From Labia minor (Eukaryota > Arthropoda > Insecta > Dermaptera > Spongiphoridae): a stretch of 64,000 nt of DNA. Below the pieces are notes generated by a model, which was not told where the DNA came from, did no database searches, and worked only from the letters and a program-made list of their open reading frames with translations. Shown here piece after piece: positions 55,634 through 64,000 of the stretch. The stretch spans positions 55,286,528 to 55,350,527 of the forward strand of contig OY720345.1 in the NCBI GenBank assembly GCA_963082975.1, written 5' to 3'. The translations under genes were made by a program, and so were the position numbers. Positions within the stretch are counted from its first letter, which is position 1. The number at the start of each line of letters is the position of its first letter.

Positions 55634-57052
55634 ATTTTTATTATATTTAGATTTTTTTTAAAAATCAAATAGTATGTTGTTTTTCTCAATATTTATTTCA
55701 TATATTGCAGATATATTATTAAAATGGAATAATAGATAGTAAAGGTGTTATTGAAGATGATTGGAACAGAGGATGAGGTTGGTGAAGGAGGCTAAGAGTT
55801 GGAATATAAATAACCACCACCCTTTTGGTTCATTCTACACTCCACTCTATGAACACAAGTGTCTCGTCGATTTGAAATCGAATAGTAAATGTATATTTAT
55901 TATTTATATGCGAAGGAAATTGAACTGTCAATAAAATAGGTGTTAGAGAGGAAAAATTTTATAGAAAAAAAAACGGACTTATTTAGCTTAAATATATTTT
56001 ATAGAATATACAAGCTGGGATGAGAGAGAAGGAGAGGTTAGAAAAGAGGAGAAAAAAGAGAATATATTTTTAGTCCTTCCAGTCGAATAAATATTAATTT
56101 TTTGATTCGTTTTTGGAATACGAAGAGTTTGATACTTTGTTCTGTTGTTTGACCTCAATCTTTTTAATATCAGTGGCGTTAAAGGCTGTTTATCAACCAC
56201 CCACAATCGTTTTACTTTTTCTTCTCTTTCTTTCTCTTCCTCTTTTTTGAATTTCCACTAGAACCTAAGCTTTCTCTGACATGCATGTTTGACTTCTTCC
56301 GTTTTCTTCTTTCTCCCATTTGAATTGATTCCCTTTGCCAACACAGAACGAATAGAAACATTTTGCCCCTAAGCTCTTTTTTATCTTATCCCAACAACTC
56401 CACTTTTTCTGTATCGCCTTTCATTCTGTCATATATAAATTTCTAAATATTAGGTGCCAATATGCTATTTATTTTACGTTTTTATTTGTAAAATTTGTTT
56501 ATGAACAAAGTTTCTGACCTTCTAACAAGTAACTATCCCTTCACCGAGACCAGATCCCCTTCACTTTAAGTTAGCAGAGCTTGTAACTGTATTTCGTAAT
56601 TACCTCACGTTATATTATATTAATTTGAAGACTTAAGATTCCAACAATCCCCTTCCAAACTATCTACCCCCACTCCTCTCTCGGTTAATGTAATAATCAT
56701 TGAACCGGGGACTATGACATACATGCAGGCAAATGAGCAAGCATGTAGTTATTATTGTTATTAATGAAATCATATCATTAGAAAGAGTTTAATTATGGAT
56801 ACATTACATACAGCTAATTAACAGATACATACAAATTATTTCATGAATATTTTAAAAAAAATTGTTCTTGTTCGAAATTTATTAATAAATTGTTATATTA
56901 GAATTTATTTGTACAAATGAATACAAAAAGAAGTTGAGTTGAATTTATAATATAGAATAATATAGCAATTAAAAAACTGCGTACTTTATGAAACACCCTT
57001 TATATATGTTGTTATAATTAGATAGCTTCAGCTTTATATTGGCAATAGCTTA
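55634..57052. other. Spacer with GC-richer patches
   Basis: 55780-55870 and 56520-56720 are more complex. The second holds a polypyrimidine stretch and 'tttcgtaattacctcac'. No frame or dispersed copy was found. They could be conserved noncoding DNA. Confidence 0.4.
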
Positions 57053-57305
57053 TAGTGATTCTCAACCTTTTTTTACGCACACTTTTGGCGGCACACAAAG
57101 AAAACGATAAGTGTAAAAGTTTATCATATTGAAAAAAGTGGTCCCAGAAACGGTTTACCTTATTTTTTTAACCAAATTGAAAAAATTTAGAAAAAAAAGT
57201 CGAAAATGTTTAAGAGCCTCTTTACATTTGTAATGATTTGACGGCACATTTTTGAAAATCTTGCGGCACACAAAATTACCGCTGCACATAGGTTGAGAAT
57301 CACTG
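57053..57305. mobile_element. hAT-type MITE, ~253 bp
   Basis: The ends AGTGATTCTCAACC and GGTTGAGAATCACTG are inverted repeats of hAT type. Flanks gcttata/gctaata are a possible imperfect target duplication. The core in reverse (gagcc...tttaagcattttcgac type) matches the 19359, 22730 and 31550 MITEs. Confidence 0.8.
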
Positions 57306-57599
57306 GCTAATAGACTGTTTGAACCAAGTATTGTGATAATAATATAAATTCTGAAATTATATTTACACTTGCCTATATTTTAATTAAGAAAGGAGTTAAT
57401 ATTTTTTTCTTTTTATTTATAATGATCAAATATCATTTATATATTATTTATAATTTAATCTTTAAAATATTGTAATTAATATAATATAATTTATTTAATA
57501 TTATTAGATCAAATTTAATAATTTAATTTAAATTCTTTCCTTTATATGTTGCTTTCTTGTTTTGTTTTTTTGTGTGTGGGGAATGATAAATATATTTCC

Positions 57600-57885
57600 T
57601 AATTTTATTCTAAAATATTATTAAAATAAATATTTTTAATTTTATTTCGAAATTATTATTATAAATTTTTAAAATATTTTAAATATAAAAAAAATTTTAA
57701 TACAAAATCAATTAAAAAAGAATGACAAGAGGCAAATTTAAATATGTATGACGTGATTGATGAGATAAATTTACTATATTAAATTAAGAAAATACTAATC
57801 AAGTTGATTTTTCTCGAGGCTGAAAACAATATAGATCGATTTTTCTTTATAAATATTATCTATAAGGTGAATTTCAAAAAAATCC
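57600..57885 (-). mobile_element. R3 element fragment, reverse orientation
   Basis: The reverse complement matches 42890-43140: 'tttcagcctcgagaaaaatcaac', 'agtattttcttaattta', 'cattcttttttaa'. There is no terminal hairpin in this copy. Confidence 0.65.
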
Positions 57886-59272
57886 ATCGAGCGATTTAAT
57901 ATCTGAAAAATATGCAAATATATATAAGTATACAATTTTTGCTAGCATAATAAGAAAAGATATATATATATGAAATTAAAATTTTCTTCTATTCTAAAAA
58001 TACCAGTCCATTTTGAAAAATTAAATTAATAAATAAAATAATAAGAAGAAAAAAAGAAACTAATGGTCACATTAGAAAAATTCAATTATTTTTAAATGTT
58101 GTCGTTTTGCATTGATTAAACTTCTAAATCCAGCCCTTTGGAGAAATTCCAAGCAAAACCCGACAACAAATCAATTTAACTGTTCCAGAATAATGTACTA
58201 GGGACCATCATTAGTTCTTTCCGTGTTTTAATATTCCTAACAATGCGCTAAATAAAGAGCCGAACGCAATTTTAAGCTACAAAACATTGGGGGAGACAGA
58301 GAGTTAAGGGGGAGAGAGAGAGAGAAACCAGAAAAAAATATATTTCTTCTAAATATAGAAGATAATGATAAATGCTTATAAATTATTCAAATAAATTATA
58401 AGATTTATTATAATTTTATTTTAATTATATCTACTTTGAAATAAAAAATAATGAAATTTATATAATAGTGCACAAGTTTAATTTTTGTTTTAATATTTTT
58501 GCATAAATTTTTAATATCCTTTTATAATTTTAATTGATAGATGAGAGAAATGCATTAGCCAATTTTATTTCTTTTAATAAAAACGATCTCTCATTATAAA
58601 TTCAATAAAATTTATATTATCTTGATTCAAGACATATATATATATATATTAATTTATGAAAAACCATCTAGCGGAATTTCTTTAGAATTAATTAAATGTT
58701 TCAAAAAGAAATTAAATAAAATTTAATAATCTTTTATTTTTATGAGATCTTTATATATTGAATATTATTTTTTGTCCTTATTTTTTTTTTTTATTTTATT
58801 TCTAAAGATGAATGAATAGGATAGAGGAAGGTTTGTAATCCATTATGTATCTAATTGAATTTAATGTTTTTTAAATATTCAATAAAATGGTTTAATTTTA
58901 GGACATATTAAAAATTATATATATATTATATATATAATTTTGGGTGTACAAGATTGGTGGGACTTCAAAATGGATTCAATATAATTTAACAAAGCATACA
59001 TATTTAATTATTTATTATTCCTGTCTCTCTTTTATAATTTATAAGATTTATTTCATTTAATTAACAAAAACAACATTCATTATTATTCATTTTAGAAAAC
59101 CAATAAAAGTTTTTATATCTCTCGCATTTTTCGTCTTTAATATAATTTATTAATATTTTTTTTTTGTCTAAGAAAAAAATATTACTAAATGAAGTGAGGT
59201 AAATGTGTTTTAATTTTTACTTTGGCTAAATAATATGTAATCATATTTTATAAAATTAAAAATTCATATATA
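57886..59272. other. AT-rich spacer
   Basis: (GA)n near 58313-58325 and TA runs near 58636-58649. No gene. Confidence 0.55.
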
Positions 59273-59287
59273 TATAATATGGATGTA

Positions 59288-59574
59288 AGGCGCCACAGGG
59301 TGTGATTGCTAGCGTCGCTGACTCACATTCTCGTGGTCCCGGGTTCAAGTCCCGGGCCTGGCAATGGAATTTCTCTAGCTGGGACGGTGTCAACCCAGCC
59401 TCCGGGATCAACATTGGGAAGCTACTTGATAAAAAGTAGCTCCTTCGATGAAGAAAATCAAGATAGAGGTTGATTCTATCTAGTTGTACTGATCATAGGA
59501 CACTTAATTGATATAACCGACTTGATAGGCGTTGTCCTTGCGTAGGACGTACAAAAGTCAGAGGTTTTTGTTTT
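59288..59574 (+). mobile_element. tRNA-derived SINE, family S1, second copy
   Basis: A 287-bp copy of the 50435 element. Box B is GGTTCAAGTCC, the body is the same and the tail is gaggtttttgttttt. A perfect 15-bp target duplication, tataatatggatgta, lies at 59273-59287 and 59575-59589. Confidence 0.92.
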
Positions 59575-59589
59575 TATAATATGGATGTA

Positions 59590-61088
59590 GTATATTTTTT
59601 AAATTATTTAGATAAATAATTTAGATTTTTTGGATAATATAGCTTACAAATTCGTATATTTATTTTTCAAAAAGATATTAAATATTTTCAATCAAATTTA
59701 AGTATGTATTATTTAAGTATATCAAATTAATTATATATTTTTTTTAATCAGATCTGTTATATTTTTGAAATATGAAATTTCGGAAAGCAATTTATGAAGT
59801 TTTTAGTAATAAAAAATCGATAATTTCAAATTTAATTCACAATTTTAGAAAAATTGAAAAATTATTCCAATTGAGAAATTATTATATTGTCTAAATTTTA
59901 CATCTTGGTTAAATTTTTCCTTAAATATTTACTTCATCTTTAAATCTATAATAGTTTAAATATTTAAATAATGTATAAGCATTTTTAATCGTAATTGTCG
60001 ATGATTAACCAGGTGCATGGAACACCTTTTTTTCCTAAGCAAATGAAGACATTTATTTTTAATTTTACATTCAGCTGGTTCTATTATTATAAGTATAAGA
60101 AAACTTGCACATTCTATTATAAGCTCTGAATCCACAATTTTTTTAATTTTCATTTCCATTTTTTTAATTTATTTTTCGTACATCAATTATTTATTCTATT
60201 GGTACTTTATAATTAATTGGTTTGAATATCATTGAATTTGTTTGTAAATTTGTTGCAAATTTATCTTTTTAAAGAATTCAATATTTTCCTAGTTTTCGTT
60301 GAATTTTAATTTTAAACCATTTTTATACATGATCACATATACTAAAATATAATTGATCACGCTTCATTAATATTACCAGAATAATAAATTGAATTTGAAT
60401 ATTTAACAGAAATATTAACGATAATGTTATTATATTTTTTTATCCGACTATTATTATTAACTCTAATTCATTTTGAGTTGATGTATAAAAATAAAATAAA
60501 ATTCAACGTTTTAATAAAAACAAGATTATAAACTATCTTGATTTTTTTTTTGTTTTAATTTATTATTATTATTATCATTATTATATCTAGTAAATATTAA
60601 TTAAATATTATTTTCCTCTTTTTCCTTTTAATTATAATAAATAATTCATTTTGGTTTGTATTTTTTTTTTACATTCAATTAAAAACAAGTGAAATTACAT
60701 TATATTGAAGGTGTAAATACGTCAAGAGAGGAGAATTTATTAAAGAAATAAAACGAGTATAATAGATTGCGTTGTATTATCATTTGGAACATATAATTAA
60801 ACTAAAAAATAAAATAAATATATAACTAAAACAGAAAAGCATGCAATCTCTATTTTTAGATAAAATTGATTATAAACGTAGAAGAGAAAATTACAAGGAA
60901 AAATAAATTTAAAAATGTATTTTTAAAGAAATGGATGTATGAATTTATATTTCTGCAAAAAAAGGATTATCACACAATTTCATTTTCTCTGTTATTCATA
61001 TAGAAAATAGACCAAGAATTTAAACTCGTTACTCAAATTAAATTCATATTATTCATATCAAATTAAAATCATATTATTAATTTAGGAA

Positions 61089-61091
<3 letters not shown>
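59590..61091. other. AT-rich spacer
   Basis: No recognisable content. The 59956-60159 minus-strand frame has no supporting feature. Confidence 0.55.

Positions 61092-61152
<61 letters not shown>
61092..61152. repeat. (TA)n microsatellite, about 60 bp
   Basis: An uninterrupted TA tract, the longest in the window. Its length is likely polymorphic, and it can extrude a cruciform. Confidence 0.95.
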
Positions 61153-61154
<2 letters not shown>

Positions 61155-63793
61155 AAAAAGTTTGGTATTAATATTAATTTTGTTACTAAAATTCTAAAAT
61201 TAAAGTCTTCATGATTTTTTTTTTTATTATTAGATTAAAAAAGGATCTAAACAAAATACTCCAATCCCAGAAAAATAAAAAAAATTCAAAGATAATTTTA
61301 ATGATATAAAAAAAAAATTTCTGAGATTTTGATTTATCTATTTTTGTTTAATGGTTGTAGTTATGTAGAATATAATATTATTTAAAGAATAATTACAAAA
61401 AGTGTGAAGTAGAATTTTCATATATAAAAATGTAGAATAAGAAATCAAAATATCTAATATAATGTATTTAGAACATTATTTGATTGTATAAATTTGTAAT
61501 AATAAATTATTGATTTTAATTTTTCGGATTTTTATTTAAACTTTTCTTACTTGATTTGTATTTGTATTTTTCATTTTATATTTTAATTTAATTAGTTCAA
61601 AAACAAAATATCTTACTATGTATTGCATTATTTAGTACTTTATTTATTTAATAGAAAAATGTAAAGGTGTATTTCTTTATAAAACATACCTAATTCGAAT
61701 AAATTGACTTAAATACAGTATATTAAATATAAATATATAGATACTTATAATCTTTGTGAAATGAATCGCAAATGGAATCATCAGTTCGAATAATAAATAC
61801 TGAATAGATAGTCAAAATTGTCTTGTGCATAATTGTAGAATGGTCGTGGATATCGTTCCACGAAATGAATTGAATTTTAAAGGAGATTAGATTGAAAAAT
61901 AAAACATGGTTCAAAAAAATATTTTTTTATTTTTTCCCATTTCATTTTGCAAATAGCCCGCCTATACTAAATATGTAAATATATTAATTTAAATACTTAT
62001 ATAAGCTTTACTCTGTGCTATTGTGTTCAATAGTTTTCTTCATAATTTTTGAACAGTGGTCTTTGTCATCTTTAAATTTACACAGATTGTATCAACTATA
62101 AAAACTGTCATATTAACATCCCTTAAAGAGATATAACCAATCAAATAAGTTGCCCTTTAAATGGGGTAGAGGTGTTGAATGATAGTTACAACAATGGGTC
62201 TCCTCAACCTATTTTTACCTTCAGTCTCCTTTAATCTGTATAAACTTCGTCCAACTTTTCTCTCATCTTTTTTATTCCAAAAAATAAGATTTGTCAAGGA
62301 CATCAAAATAGGTATTTGTTTATGAGATGATTAAATCGTTGGAGTCAAATCTCTTTCCGCCGAGCCATTTCTTCATGTTTGGATAAATCCAAAAAATAAG
62401 GCGAATGAGGGAACAATTCGTATCCCCAATTCAAGAATTTTTATGGAAATTCACTTGTTTCTCAAATGAATGGATGTCAAACAAAAACTACAATACCCTG
62501 TTGGTTCAAATTTCGACAGGAGTCAGCTGATGGTTACCTACTGACAGGAGCAGTGTTGTCATTTTATTTAAGAGACAGGAAATTCAAATAGTAACAGACT
62601 TATTGAACTGTCCTCGTATATATAGATTATGGATTGACCTTTATGATGTTCTAACAAATAACTTTTATTTATAAAATTTTATAAAATCAAAAAAAAAACA
62701 CTCCTAAAGAATAATTTGAATATTATTTATTCATTTGTTATAATTATAATAATTTATGTAAATCCTGCCCTCTGTTTTAAGCAAATATATAAATATTTAA
62801 TGCAAATTTATTTTACATTATTTTAGAATTCAAATAAATTATATTTATTAATTGTTTTTATTTTAAATATTTTTTTTAAAGGGGTTAAAAAGTATATCTG
62901 TTTTTATATATCTCTGATTGATGTTATTTATTTGAAATTTAAAAATTTATATGTTTATTTATATTATTTAATTTATATATAATATGTTTATTGATTTTTA
63001 TTTATTTAATGGTAAATTATTTATAAATTAATATCTTCTTAAAACATTACATTTTTACATATTATTAAATAAATATTTAATGGTGTTTAAGTAGATTTTA
63101 TAAGATTTTCATCATTTAAAAACAAGAGATGAATTTTCCATTGATAATTAAAGAAAAGAGAACATTAATTTTCATTGTCCGGCTTATCTGATTCGTTATC
63201 AAGAATGTAAATAGACAATTATTGATTAATATATACAAATACCATTGTATTGAAGTGGTGTCTTCTAATCTCATTGCTGAAATAATATCCTCTACCGTCG
63301 TGGAGTGTCATCATTTACTCAGATTTTCTCCCCCTCTTTCAACATAATGGAATACGCAGGAATTGTATTTCATTGATTTACGTAGTCATGCAAAATCTCT
63401 TAGAAGTTTTAGCATTTTTTCCTAGCTGTAACGAAATAATAAAAAAATAATTAAATTATAGATTTATTTCATTTAAAAATTATATATTTCTAAGATTGGT
63501 TATATTTTTTCGATTCAGTGGTTACTTATATATATAATCTCTCAGATAATTTAAAAGATAAATTTTAATGATAAAAATAATTCTTTATACGGACATTTTA
63601 ATGGAAAAAAGTTGGCAACATTGCCAGCACAATTGCCAAAATATCCAATTTTGTTCAAAAATCGTACTTGGGGCATTTATATTAAAATTTCTTGCAACAA
63701 ATGAAAACTATTATATTATATAATATTTTTAAGATTTAGAAATCAAATCACTTACTTTCCCCTCTGGACATTAGGTGAAGGTTGATATTTTTG
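61153..63793. other. Long spacer, mostly AT-rich
   Basis: About 62130-62640 and 63240-63410 are less AT-rich and non-repetitive within the window, without a supported frame. 'ttggcaacattgcc...attgccaa' near 63611-63639 is a small imperfect palindrome. No gene can be called over 2.6 kb. Confidence 0.45.
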
Positions 63794-64000
63794 TCGTCCC
63801 GGGCCTGGCAAGGGAATTTCTATAGCTCTGGTCTATGGGACGGAGTCAACCAAGCCTCGGGATCAAAATTGGGAAGCTACGTGATAAAAAGTAGCGCCTC
63901 CGATTAAGAAAATCAAGGTAGAGGTTGATTCTATCTAGTTCTACTGATCATAGGACACCTAATTGATATAACCGACTTGATAGGAGGTGCCCTTTTGTAA
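63794..64000 (+). mobile_element. tRNA-derived SINE, family S1, 5'-truncated, runs off the window
   Basis: Starts within box B (cgtcccgggcctggcaaggg) and continues through the SINE body to the window edge. It lacks box A and so should be transcriptionally dead. Confidence 0.88.

Noticed and set aside
61092-61152. Long TA tract as a replication origin or centromeric sequence
   Set aside because: A simple microsatellite; no supporting context.

Overview
This is a metazoan, probably arthropod, nuclear window. It is very AT-rich and full of low-complexity DNA. I see no operons, ribosome-binding sites, rRNA, true tRNA gene or CRISPR array. The organism call is an inference: Tc1/mariner, hAT and LINE remnants are dense, and there are many copies of small elements that place a microsatellite beside an 'ATGAAATTTGGTA'-type motif, a combination familiar from arthropod genomes. 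I cannot name a species.

The only long intact reading frame is a 619-codon BED-finger hAT transposase at 458-2317. Everything else that looks like protein is a fragment. There are mariner and Tc1/mariner-related remnants at 12640-13131, 14110-14650, 23567-24013, 26550-27110 and 46203-46723. Several are internally deleted and one is a foldback. There are also pieces of one non-LTR retrotransposon family at 4490-5010, 9290-9389, 15622-16367, 20318-20551 and 54245-54765.

The dominant structured component is non-autonomous. Family R1 (eleven full or partial copies, complete ones about 0.62-0.69 kb) and family R2 (two long copies plus fragments) share one design: 10-11 bp subterminal inverted repeats, a central microsatellite followed by the ATGAAATTTG motif, and a small hairpin just outside the right inverted repeat. 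This is the layout of Helentron-associated elements (HINEs). Three R1 copies sit head to tail at 40515-42078. Most R1 copies carry two TGACGTCA palindromes about 20 bp apart. Family R3 (42885-43446, 49875-50768, 57600-57885) ends in another hairpin. Other elements are a piggyBac-like palindromic MITE with about 72 bp perfect arms (7333-7558), five hAT-type MITEs sharing a core, and two tRNA-derived SINE families. Three insertions are dated by target duplications; two of these also have paralogous empty sites in this window (50435-50717 and 37690-38001).

Some short, GC-richer islands may be host exons or promoters. They are 8706-8762 and 47683-47742 (splice-acceptor-like sites followed by short open frames), 49394-49693 (about 100 codons broken by one TGA), 7038-7199, 17822-18070 (minus strand), and promoter-like stretches near 4090-4205 and 44813-44893. 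All are weak predictions. No complete host gene can be assembled, so the window is probably intergenic or deep intronic DNA shaped by nested transposon insertion.
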